Shown: positions 40,412 through 47,938 of the stretch, one piece after another
Layout: each line of letters begins with the position of its first letter
How positions within the stretch are numbered: the first letter of the stretch is position 1
Assembly (NCBI GenBank): GCA_002710685.1
Contig: PALD01000041.1
Location: forward strand, 1-64,000
Reading direction: 5' to 3'
Length of the DNA stretch: 64,000 nt
Source of the DNA: Cytophagaceae bacterium
GTDB lineage: Bacteria > Bacteroidota > Bacteroidia > Flavobacteriales > Flavobacteriaceae
Notes under the pieces: model-generated
Databases searched by the model: none
What the model was told of the DNA's origin: nothing
Seen by the model: only the letters and a program-made list of their open reading frames with translations
Program-made: the position numbers and the translations under genes

Positions 40412-41533
40412 ATGAAAAAAATCACCTTACCATTTATGATGTTTTTTGCCGCTATGGCATTTGCCCAGGATGACACACCATCTTGGCTTGACGGTTTCAC
40501 TTTATCAGGTTCTGCTGATGCGTATTACCGCCTTAACCTTAACGCTAATAACAAATACATGCCAGAAACACCTGGTGATGATGACCTGAGCTACTATGCT
40601 ACCCCAGGATCTTCATTTGCCAATCAGCCTGGTTTTGCCATAGGTATGGCAAATCTTGTCTTTGGTTATGAAACTGGAGATGTAGGTGTGGTTGCTGACC
40701 TTGTTTTTGGTCCCCGTGGAGAGGACGCCGTATTTCTTTCTGGACCCAGTTCTAATATCGTAAACCAGCTTTATGTGTACTGGAACGTGAGCGAGAAGGT
40801 GACCTTGACCTTTGGTAACTGGAACACCTTCTTGGGGTATGAGGTTATTTCGCCCACAGCAAACTTTAACTATTCTACCTCTTACATGTTTTCTTATGGA
40901 CCGTTTTCTCATACTGGCTTAAAGGCTGATTTTGCCCTTGATGACAACTGGAGCGCCATGCTTGCCGTCATGAATCCTACTGACTTTACCGAGAATAACC
41001 CCTTTGGCAGCTACAGTGTGGGTGGTCAACTGGGATATAGCAATGATGGCGGAAGCGCTTTCCTTAACCTGCTTTATGGCGACCAAGATGGAAATTATGA
41101 AGATGAAGGCCTGGGCGAAGGTGCCGGGGCAACTTTTCAAGTGGACCTTACCACCGGATGGGACCTTTCTGACAGTTTCTACCTAGGGCTTAACACTACA
41201 TACAATACCACTGATGGCGGTGATGGAGGAGAAGATTTTGGCTTCTATGGAGCTGCACTTTATGCACAACTTGCCGTGAGCGATGCATTTGCAATAGGGG
41301 TTCGCCCTGAATATTTCAGCGAATTTGGTTACTTTGGTGCTATAGGAGCAACAGATGCAGCTGGCGACGCTGATGTTTTTGCAGTTACCCTTTCTGGAAA
41401 TGCTAAAGTGGGTCCATTGACCTTCATTCCAGAATTCAGGATTGACTCTGCAAGTGAGGAAGCTTTCCTCAACGATTTTGAACCACAGAAGAGCCTAGCT
41501 TCATTTTTGCTCGCAGCAGTATATAGTTTCTAA
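40412..41533 (+). CDS. Outer-membrane porin, BBP2/OmpL-like family
   Basis: A 373-residue protein with a signal peptide ending MAFAQ and alternating beta-strand pattern to a terminal Phe (AVYSF), typical of an outer-membrane barrel. The start FTLSGSADAYYRLNLN and segments FGNWNTFLGYEVISP and YSTSYMFSYGPFSHTGLKAD match the putative beta-barrel porin-2 family. It heads the porin-glnK-amtB operon (18 nt to glnK), so it probably lets ammonium or small nitrogen compounds through the outer membrane under nitrogen limitation (inference from context). Confidence 0.85.
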   Translation: MKKITLPFMMFFAAMAFAQDDTPSWLDGFTLSGSADAYYRLNLNANNKYMPETPGDDDLSYYATPGSSFANQPGFAIGMANLVFGYETGDVGVVADLVFGPRGEDAVFLSGPSSNIVNQLYVYWNVSEKVTLTFGNWNTFLGYEVISPTANFNYSTSYMFSYGPFSHTGLKADFALDDNWSAMLAVMNPTDFTENNPFGSYSVGGQLGYSNDGGSAFLNLLYGDQDGNYEDEGLGEGAGATFQVDLTTGWDLSDSFYLGLNTTYNTTDGGDGGEDFGFYGAALYAQLAVSDAFAIGVRPEYFSEFGYFGAIGATDAAGDADVFAVTLSGNAKVGPLTFIPEFRIDSASEEAFLNDFEPQKSLASFLLAAVYSF

Positions 41534-41550
41534 CAAAACCCTTATTAAAA

Positions 41551-41889
41551 ATGAAGAAAATTGAAGCAATTATCAGGAAATCAAAATTTACGGCCGTAAA
41601 AGAAGCCTTGCACGACAAGGGCATAAACTTCTTTTCTTACTGGGATGTTACCGGTCTAGGTAATGAAAAAGTAGGCGCGGTTTACCGTGGTGTTTCCTAT
41701 AGTACCAGCGACATTCAACGTCGTTACCTTAGTATCGTGGTAAACGATGAATTTGAACAAGCAGCTATTGACGCCATCCTCACTGCGGCCAAGACCGGAG
41801 AAGTAGGAGACGGTAAAGTTTTTGTCTCAGACATCAAGGAGGCATACCGTATAAGAACCGGCAACAAAGGCGGCGAAACCTTAACCTAA
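41551..41889 (+). CDS. glnK: Nitrogen regulatory protein P-II
   Basis: A 112-residue PII signalling protein. It starts MKKIEAIIRKSKF; the T-loop YRGVSYSTSDIQRR keeps the Tyr (GVSY) at the position uridylylated in enterobacteria; GEVGDGKVFV is the B-loop and IRTG the C-loop. It senses 2-oxoglutarate, ADP and ATP and blocks AmtB. Symbol glnK is chosen because it sits directly upstream of amtB. The T-loop is more polar than in E. coli GlnB. Confidence 0.95.
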   Translation: MKKIEAIIRKSKFTAVKEALHDKGINFFSYWDVTGLGNEKVGAVYRGVSYSTSDIQRRYLSIVVNDEFEQAAIDAILTAAKTGEVGDGKVFVSDIKEAYRIRTGNKGGETLT

Positions 41890-41920
41890 AACTAACCTTA
41901 TCTAATTCAAATAACACAAT

Positions 41921-43138
41921 ATGGAAACTAATGCTGTATTAGACTTAATGTGGATCGTGATTGCGGGAATACTCGTATTCTTCATGCAAGCAGGATTCAC
42001 CCTGGTTGAGTCTGGATTTACACGATCTAAGAACACTGTAAACATTATCATGAAAAACTTAATGGACCTATGTATAGGTTCACTAGGTTTCTGGATCATA
42101 GGTTATACGATTATGTATGGAGATTCAATAGGTAGTTTTATAGGTACTCCGGATTTATTCTACAATGACCCTGCAGATATGCACAACCTGTTCTTTCAAA
42201 CGGTTTTTGCTGCAACAGCTGCAACCATTGTCTCTGGGGCAATCGCCGAAAGAACAAAATTCTCTACCTATATCATCTTCTCACTGGTGATGACCGTTGT
42301 TATCTACCCCATCTCAGGTCACTGGGTGTGGCAAGGTGATGGCTGGTTGACTAACCTGGGCTTTATTGACTTTGCGGGTTCTACCGTTGTTCACTCAGTA
42401 GGTGGATGGGCCGGTCTAGTTGCCGCTGCACTTGTGGGGCCCCGTATAGGCAAGTACACTGATGGAAAGGTAAATGCCATCCCAGGCCATAACATGATGT
42501 ATGGCGCACTGGGTGTATTCATCCTTTGGTTGGGGTGGTTTGGGTTTAACCCAGGCTCTGAGCTGGCCATCTCTGGCGATAGTGCAAACCATGTTGCCGG
42601 TATCGTTATCACCACGAACCTTGCAGCAGCAGCTGGAGCATTAGCAGCCCTTTTCTTGACATGGATACGCTATGGTAAACCAGACCTCTCAATGACACTT
42701 AACGGTGCACTTGCAGGCCTTGTGGGCATTACCGCCGGTTGTGCCGCTGTAGATAACTTTGGCGCAGCACTTATAGGTGTGATCTGTGGTCTTGTCGTAG
42801 TGTTCTCAATTGAGTTTGTAGACAAGAAACTCAAGGTTGACGATCCAGTAGGCGCGGTTTCTGTTCACGGTGTATGTGGAGCATTGGGAACTTTGCTTGT
42901 AGGTCTTTTTGCAGTAGATGGTGGACTTTTCTACGGTGGTGGAGCAGGTCAACTAGGAGTTCAGGCAGCAGGTGTATTCGGTATCGGCGCGTGGGCCATG
43001 GTTACCTCTTTCATCGTACTTTTTATACTTAAAAAGACCGTAGGTTTAAGAGTTTCTGAAAAAGAAGAAGTTGAAGGTCTTGATGATCATGAGCATGGCG
43101 CAAGTGCATATCCTGATTTTACCATCAACGATAGATAG
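41921..43138 (+). CDS. amtB: Ammonium transporter
   Basis: A 405-residue inner-membrane channel with about 11 helices. Signatures: FFMQAGFTLVESGFTRSKNTVNIIMKN (the GFTxxESG motif), AERTKFSTY, HSVGGWAGLVAAALVGPR, FGFNPGSE and VSVHGVCGALGTLLVG with the pore His. The C-terminal tail ends EGLDDHEHGASAYPDF, an element found in many PII-regulated Amt proteins. Cotranscribed with glnK (31-nt gap) and followed by a terminator. Confidence 0.96.
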   Translation: METNAVLDLMWIVIAGILVFFMQAGFTLVESGFTRSKNTVNIIMKNLMDLCIGSLGFWIIGYTIMYGDSIGSFIGTPDLFYNDPADMHNLFFQTVFAATAATIVSGAIAERTKFSTYIIFSLVMTVVIYPISGHWVWQGDGWLTNLGFIDFAGSTVVHSVGGWAGLVAAALVGPRIGKYTDGKVNAIPGHNMMYGALGVFILWLGWFGFNPGSELAISGDSANHVAGIVITTNLAAAAGALAALFLTWIRYGKPDLSMTLNGALAGLVGITAGCAAVDNFGAALIGVICGLVVVFSIEFVDKKLKVDDPVGAVSVHGVCGALGTLLVGLFAVDGGLFYGGGAGQLGVQAAGVFGIGAWAMVTSFIVLFILKKTVGLRVSEKEEVEGLDDHEHGASAYPDFTINDR

Positions 43139-43172
43139 TCTTATTTAAAATTTGCCATAATTATAATGAAGG

Positions 43173-43194
43173 AACCCGGCCGTAAAGCCGGGTT
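43173..43194 (+). terminator. Terminator of porin-glnK-amtB
   Basis: Stem AACCCGGC/GCCGGGTT, 6-nt loop, followed by TCTTTTATTTT; its T tract reaches the stop codon of the convergent DUF4870 gene. Confidence 0.88.
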
Positions 43195-43198
43195 TCTT

Positions 43199-43543
43199 TT
43201 ATTTTATAAAACTGATGTTCAAAGGGTAATATGGCAATTCACCATTTGAAGCCTTGATGGCATTTATAATAGGAAAAACAAAAGCAATGATCCCTATACC
43301 TATCAACCCAAGTATTCCCAGTCCAAATAGCAGGATCAATGGAATGCATAGTAAACAGTATAGAAACATGCTTATCTGAAAATTGATGATACTCTTGCCA
43401 TGAGCATCCATGGCCATGACCTTGTCGCGCTGTGTAAGCCACAAAACCAGTGGAACGATAAAACCCCCTATGCAGGTCACAATATCCAGTAATTGTGAAA
43501 GATGGGCAATTGCCAGTAACGATCTGTCTTCTCTTAACATCAT
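43199..43543 (-). CDS. Small DUF4870 membrane protein
   Basis: A 114-residue membrane protein with an N-terminal amphipathic stretch and about three helices; HLSQLLDIVTCIGGFIVPLVLW and AHGKSIINFQISMFLY are DUF4870 signatures. The frame extends 45 codons upstream to 43678, but that part looks non-coding and holds two palindrome repeats; MMLREDRSLLAIAHL at 43543, preceded by an A/G-rich AAAAAAGAAAAAT, is a better start. Function unknown. The same module forms the membrane part of the XRE fusion at 18141, so the two may be related by domain capture. Confidence 0.82.
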   Translation of the reverse strand: MMLREDRSLLAIAHLSQLLDIVTCIGGFIVPLVLWLTQRDKVMAMDAHGKSIINFQISMFLYCLLCIPLILLFGLGILGLIGIGIIAFVFPIINAIKASNGELPYYPLNISFIK

Positions 43544-43582
43544 ATTTTTCTTTTTTGATTGATTGATATACAAATAGGTATG

Positions 43583-43637
43583 CCTTTCGGCGAAAGTGTT
43601 ACAAATACCATTATTTTTTTGGCAAAAGCCAGAAAAA
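43583..43637. repeat. Two palindromes upstream of the DUF4870 gene
   Basis: CCTTTCGGCGAAAG at 43583-43596 and a longer TTTTTTTGGC-AAAA-GCC inverted repeat (one G-T wobble) at 43614-43637. Two different members of the palindrome families lie 18 nt apart in one gap. Confidence 0.65.
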
Positions 43638-43644
43638 AAACTTT

Positions 43645-43660
43645 TGGCACGCTCATTGAT
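43645..43660 (+). promoter_or_regulatory. Sigma-54-like site upstream of the Arg/Ser-rich protein gene
   Basis: TGGCACG-CTCA-TTGAT fits the sigma-54 pattern TGGCACG-N4-TTGCW except A for C at the -12 position. It lies 54 nt before the start. A TAGTTTAA sequence at 43660 could instead be a vegetative -7 box. Confidence 0.3.
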
Positions 43661-43713
43661 TAGTTTAAGGTGTACCATCCAAGAAACGTGTACAAACTTT
43701 AAAAACGAAAATC

Positions 43714-45111
43714 ATGAAAAAACTAATATTTCTTTTCGCAGCCCTTTTTAGTGGTATTGCATTGGCCACGGCCGATGACGTGGATGGCAACTACAGGTAC
43801 GATGGAAGCAGGTATATCTTCATGGAAGGTGGGATTGAATTTTCAGTCTATCCTGATGGAGAATTTGACTTTGTGATACCGCAAGTAGTCAATGGACTAA
43901 GCCTTAATGTAAATACAGGCCCAGTAAACATAAGCTTTAACTCAGGATACAATTATGACCCTTATGTGCAATATGACCAGTACGGAGCGGTAATACAAAT
44001 TGAGGATGTACCCGTTTACTATGATAACTGGGGGAGGATAATACAGGCAGGAAATGTCTATATCTCCTATGACAACAATAGAATTGTACGTGTGGGTGGA
44101 CTACAGGTATATTACAGTGGAGCACAATTTTCGCACGTGGTGGGATATATCAATGTCTATAACCGTGGTTATGCATATCAACCTTACCATGACTTTTTTT
44201 ACAGGCCCTATTATGACAGGTGCCTCGTGTATACGGTTCCTTACCGTAGGTTTTACAGGCCCACGCGATATAGCTATGTATATCACAGAAATCATTATAT
44301 GTTGGGTTATGCCCATGGTTATGCAAATGCATACCATGATTTTAAAAGACCTACCGGCAGGATTGCACATAATACTGCCCGTCGCGGAAGCTATGCGGAT
44401 GCCCGTACAAGCACCAGCCGTCAATATGCCCGTAGCAACAGCAATGCAAGCAGGAGCAGTATTGCAAGGAGCAATGGTACGAGAAGCGAGGTAAGCAGGA
44501 GCAGTGCAAATGGCAATACCGTAAGCCGCAGCAGCAGCAATAGCTCAAGAAATTCTGCTGCGAGGAGCACAAATCCCACAAGGAGCAGCAGTGCGTATTC
44601 CTCAAGCAGAAATGGCAACTCCCCCGTGATCAACAGCAGGAGCAACTCAACCCGCTCATCTGCAACAAGGAGTTCTTCTGCAAGGACGGCGCCCAGTACC
44701 ACAAGAACCCAAGCAACCAGGAGTTCTCAAAATACCAGGGCCACACAAAGTGCCAGGAGTACCACCACAAGGCAAAACAATACTAGTGCGCAACGTTCAA
44801 GTTCAACAAACAGGAACAACGCCACAAGAAGTACACAAAGCAGCAGGACAAACAATGCTGCCAGGACTTCTCAAAGCAGCCGCAACAATACGGCTAGGGC
44901 CACAAGGACCCAGAGCAGCAATAGCCAGGCCAGGCGCACTGCCCAACCGCAGCGTCAAAGCGTGAACAGGGCATCAACAACCAGGTCCAGCAGTAGCAGG
45001 GCCAGCACTCCACGCCCCACAAACCGGGCGTCAAGCGCAACAAGATCATCATCCAGTAATCGTTCATCTGGAGGCTCATCACGCTCAAGAGGAGGCCGCA
45101 ACAATATTTAA
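43714..45111 (+). CDS. Secreted protein with long Arg/Ser-rich disordered tail
   Basis: A 465-residue exported protein; signal peptide about 1-20 (ending GIALAT). Residues about 24-200 are rich in Tyr, Gly and Val and look folded, with repeated phrases (VPVYYDNWGRIIQAGNVYISYDNNRIV, then GGLQVYYSG). Residues about 215-465 are almost wholly Arg, Ser, Thr, Asn, Ala and Gln with recurring RSS, SRSS and TRSS units and no Lys: a strongly basic, disordered tail resembling an RS domain. I do not recognise a function. It could bind acidic polymers such as polysaccharide, DNA or LPS outside the cell (inference). It has its own terminator. Confidence 0.85.
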   Translation: MKKLIFLFAALFSGIALATADDVDGNYRYDGSRYIFMEGGIEFSVYPDGEFDFVIPQVVNGLSLNVNTGPVNISFNSGYNYDPYVQYDQYGAVIQIEDVPVYYDNWGRIIQAGNVYISYDNNRIVRVGGLQVYYSGAQFSHVVGYINVYNRGYAYQPYHDFFYRPYYDRCLVYTVPYRRFYRPTRYSYVYHRNHYMLGYAHGYANAYHDFKRPTGRIAHNTARRGSYADARTSTSRQYARSNSNASRSSIARSNGTRSEVSRSSANGNTVSRSSSNSSRNSAARSTNPTRSSSAYSSSRNGNSPVINSRSNSTRSSATRSSSARTAPSTTRTQATRSSQNTRATQSARSTTTRQNNTSAQRSSSTNRNNATRSTQSSRTNNAARTSQSSRNNTARATRTQSSNSQARRTAQPQRQSVNRASTTRSSSSRASTPRPTNRASSATRSSSSNRSSGGSSRSRGGRNNI

Positions 45112-45138
45112 GGTGATTTTTTGGTTGGTTAGTTGAAG

Positions 45139-45168
45139 ATCCCGTCTCAGTTTTATTCTGGGCGGGAT
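45139..45168 (+). terminator. Terminator of the Arg/Ser-rich protein gene
   Basis: Outer stem ATCCCG/CGGGAT and inner CAG/CTG, loop TTTTATT, then TTTTCC. The stop codon of the convergent flippase gene (45153-45155) lies in the loop. Confidence 0.7.
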
Positions 45169-46622
45169 TTTCCGATTTTAAGAAACCTGTGCAAAAGGTC
45201 ATTCACCTCCCCAGAAATCCTAAGCCTGTATACCACCATAATATATACAGTGCTTATAATACTGGCCTTGACGGCAATTGAAACAAGGGGATGCCAGTTA
45301 AAATCCCAAAAGAAGAATAAGCCAAAGAGAACAATCATTATAATACTTACCACAGCAGAATCACGTGTAAATGGCTGTAAATGGAATTTCTTATACACCA
45401 CGTATATCTTTGCACCACAATAGCCCACCGAGGCTATAAATGTGGCGATTGCAGCACCATTGATCCCTAGCCAGGGTATAAAGACGGTATTGAGCACGAC
45501 CGCGATTACAACCATACCCACCCCCAGTACAAGTACCAGCCTATAATAATCACTGTTGTAGATTATTGCATTGTTATTACCCATGATATTTTCAAGCAAT
45601 TTTGCCATAGAGACCAGCAAGACCACATAAAGTCCCTTAGAATAATTGGGATCTAGCATGAGGTACAATTGCTTGATGTTGCAGAGTATGAGCAGGAAAA
45701 TAAGCCCCGAAACGATAAAAAGCGTTAATGAACTTTTTTTATAAAGGTCCTCAAGCGCTACATGGTTTTTTTCATTGAGCAACCTGGCCGTAAGAGGATA
45801 TGTAATTTGGTGCATCGCCCGTGAAGGCACCGCAATCACGGTGGCAATATAGATTGCGACCGCATAAAAGGCCACATTTTCAATAGGGACCATCTTGCCT
45901 ATCATGAACATATCAATCTCCAGGATCATGACCGCAACAGAACCCGCCACGATGATAAGGGCGCTATATTTTATGACCCGGCTTAGGTCATGGGGAAAAA
46001 CAAGAACAAACCTGGGCTTCTTGAGCTTAAACGCATAGAACATCATGATGACCGTACGCAAACCATAACTCACGCCCAGTAGCGCCATAAAGGCTTTAAA
46101 ATCAATCCAGTTCATGGCAAATAGTATAAGCAGCAACGTGACCGCAAACCTATGAAAGACTTCTTTCATAAAATTGCCCATCACACTTTGCAGCTGTATC
46201 CTTGCCCAGGCATAAAAAACCTCAAAATAGGCCATGGCAATACCAATCAGGAATATCAAGGGAATATAAGGTGCTACAACTTCATTCTCAGTCGTGAGGA
46301 AATCTGCAATTTGATCATAGAACAAGATCAATATGGCTGTCGCCGGAATAATCACCGCAATGGGCAATGCCAACATCAGGGTAAGGAATGAATCCTGGTC
46401 CTTTTTGGCGTAAGCCGTATAAAATTTTACAATGGTACTATGCACACCAAAGGCAAGTACCGGCATGAGAATGGACGCCGCGCTCAATAAAAAGGAGACG
46501 AGGCCATAATCTTCATCCTTAAAAAAATGTACATATAGTACCAAGGTGTTCACCGCCCCTATCGCAAAGCCCAGATAGGTTGTGATCATGTTTTTTAAAG
46601 ACTGTGTGGCGACGATTCCCAT
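45153..46622 (-). CDS. Polysaccharide flippase-like membrane protein (Wzx/MATE-type)
   Basis: A 489-residue inner-membrane protein with about 14 hydrophobic helices. It starts VATQSLKNMITTYLGFAIGAVNTLVLY and shows the repeated two-bundle pattern of the polysaccharide biosynthesis/oligosaccharide flippase superfamily. It probably moves lipid-linked sugars across the inner membrane. Its start overlaps the stop of the glycosyltransferase by one base (TAATG), so the two are translationally linked. Two Arg/Pro residues precede the stop, which lies inside the opposing terminator. Confidence 0.88.
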   Translation of the reverse strand: MGIVATQSLKNMITTYLGFAIGAVNTLVLYVHFFKDEDYGLVSFLLSAASILMPVLAFGVHSTIVKFYTAYAKKDQDSFLTLMLALPIAVIIPATAILILFYDQIADFLTTENEVVAPYIPLIFLIGIAMAYFEVFYAWARIQLQSVMGNFMKEVFHRFAVTLLLILFAMNWIDFKAFMALLGVSYGLRTVIMMFYAFKLKKPRFVLVFPHDLSRVIKYSALIIVAGSVAVMILEIDMFMIGKMVPIENVAFYAVAIYIATVIAVPSRAMHQITYPLTARLLNEKNHVALEDLYKKSSLTLFIVSGLIFLLILCNIKQLYLMLDPNYSKGLYVVLLVSMAKLLENIMGNNNAIIYNSDYYRLVLVLGVGMVVIAVVLNTVFIPWLGINGAAIATFIASVGYCGAKIYVVYKKFHLQPFTRDSAVVSIIMIVLFGLFFFWDFNWHPLVSIAVKASIISTVYIMVVYRLRISGEVNDLLHRFLKIGKSRPE

Positions 46623-47917
46623 TATATGCTGGTGATGGTTTTTTTAATGACCTTGGCAAGTTGCCCCGTGAGGTTCTTGCGATAAAACCTATCGATATCC
46701 CCCGTGCACCGCAGCTCTTTTCCTGCTCTATATGCCTCAAAAAGTTCAATCACAAAGGCCTTGATGGCCTCTTCATCCTGATAGGTAAAGCACCGGCCCG
46801 AGTCACATTGCTCAACAAGCTCAAAAAAGTCAGCTCCTGACGGGCCCACGGCAAGTATGGGCCTTCTTGCGGCAAGATATTCAAAGACTTTTCCTGGGAT
46901 TATGACCTGTGTCTCTGGTGTGTCAATCTCGATGAGCAGGAGGGCAAAAGCCTCATGTTGCGCCCTTAGGGCTTCAGGGTGTGTGAGGTATCCCGTGAGT
47001 TCCACGTTTTCTTTTAGGCCATGGCTATCCAGCGATTGCAGTACCGTTTCACTTACCTTGCCCGCAAGTTTTATTTTTAGCCTTTCGGCGAAATCAAAGC
47101 GTTCTTGTTTTATCTGGGCCAGGATTTTCCAAAGGATTTCCGGGTTGCGTTTTGACAACAAAGACCCTATATGTGCAAGGGTAAAATACACACCTGGCTT
47201 GCCCTGTGGCACCTCTTCTTCATCAAATCCATTTGTGATACAGGTTACGGGAGACTGGGTTTTCTTTTCAAGGTCCCGCTTTGTAGATGGGCTGGTCACA
47301 ATCACCGCATCTGCGGCATTTAGCACTTCGTGCTCTAGCGCCTCGTGTTTTTTTCGGGATTTTTTTGTGAGCTTTAATTGCTCATGGTAACCTATGGTGG
47401 TCCATGGATCCCTAAAATCAACCAACCAGGGTAGGTTTTTTTTTCGCTTGAGCGAAAGACCTATCAAGTGCAGGCTATGTGGCGGTCCTGTTGTTATAAT
47501 GGCATCCACGGGATTTTCATCAAGGTAACCCCCCAGGAAACCAACTGATGGCCCTACCCAAAGCCTGCGTGCGTCAGGAATGAAAAAATTGCCCCGTATG
47601 TACAACATCATGCGCTGCATAAGGGATTGTTTTTTATGCTCTTGAATAATCCCGGCGCTTAGGTTATTGGTTTGCTTTTTTGAGAAGAGACTGGCCAGTG
47701 CATAGGGTTCCTTGATAGGATATTTGAGAATCTTGACCGCGCCGGGCACCTCCTCCAGCAGCGAGTTATCCTGCAATGGATAACTGGGATTTTCTGGTAT
47801 GTACACTACGGGCTCGATGCCAAATTGTGGCAGGTATTTTACAAACTTCAACCATCGCTGTACTCCCGGCCCTCCTGCTGGGGGCCAATAATAGCAGATG
47901 ATCAAAACTCTGGTCAC
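46622..47917 (-). CDS. Glycosyltransferase, GT4-like
   Basis: A 431-residue cytoplasmic or membrane-associated transferase. N-terminal LIICYYWPPAGGPGVQRWLKFVKYLPQFG is typical of GT4-type enzymes acting in surface polysaccharide synthesis; SLLSKRNPEILWKIL and the segment PGKVFEYLAARRPILAVGPSGADFFEL carry the C-terminal donor-binding EX7E-like region. Donor and acceptor cannot be told. Cotranscribed with the flippase and preceded by the YfhO gene (21-nt gap). A CCTTTCGGCGAAA repeat lies at 47081 and a TTTCGCT-TG-AGCGAAA palindrome at 47442-47457. Confidence 0.88.
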   Translation of the reverse strand: MTRVLIICYYWPPAGGPGVQRWLKFVKYLPQFGIEPVVYIPENPSYPLQDNSLLEEVPGAVKILKYPIKEPYALASLFSKKQTNNLSAGIIQEHKKQSLMQRMMLYIRGNFFIPDARRLWVGPSVGFLGGYLDENPVDAIITTGPPHSLHLIGLSLKRKKNLPWLVDFRDPWTTIGYHEQLKLTKKSRKKHEALEHEVLNAADAVIVTSPSTKRDLEKKTQSPVTCITNGFDEEEVPQGKPGVYFTLAHIGSLLSKRNPEILWKILAQIKQERFDFAERLKIKLAGKVSETVLQSLDSHGLKENVELTGYLTHPEALRAQHEAFALLLIEIDTPETQVIIPGKVFEYLAARRPILAVGPSGADFFELVEQCDSGRCFTYQDEEAIKAFVIELFEAYRAGKELRCTGDIDRFYRKNLTGQLAKVIKKTITSI

Positions 47918-47938
47918 GGACGTTGCTGTTTGAGGTGG

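Noticed and set aside
43544-43678. Longer DUF4870 protein starting at 43678
   Set aside because: The extension covers two palindrome repeats and has no family similarity; MMLREDRS has a better ribosome binding context.
44421-44702. Leu-rich minus-strand open frame opposite the Arg/Ser-rich tail
   Set aside because: It mirrors the low-complexity codons of the real gene in another frame, with no start context or homology that I recognise.
44440-45100. CRISPR-like or tandem-repeat array
   Set aside because: Short repeats here are degenerate RSS codons in an intact reading frame, with no regular spacers.
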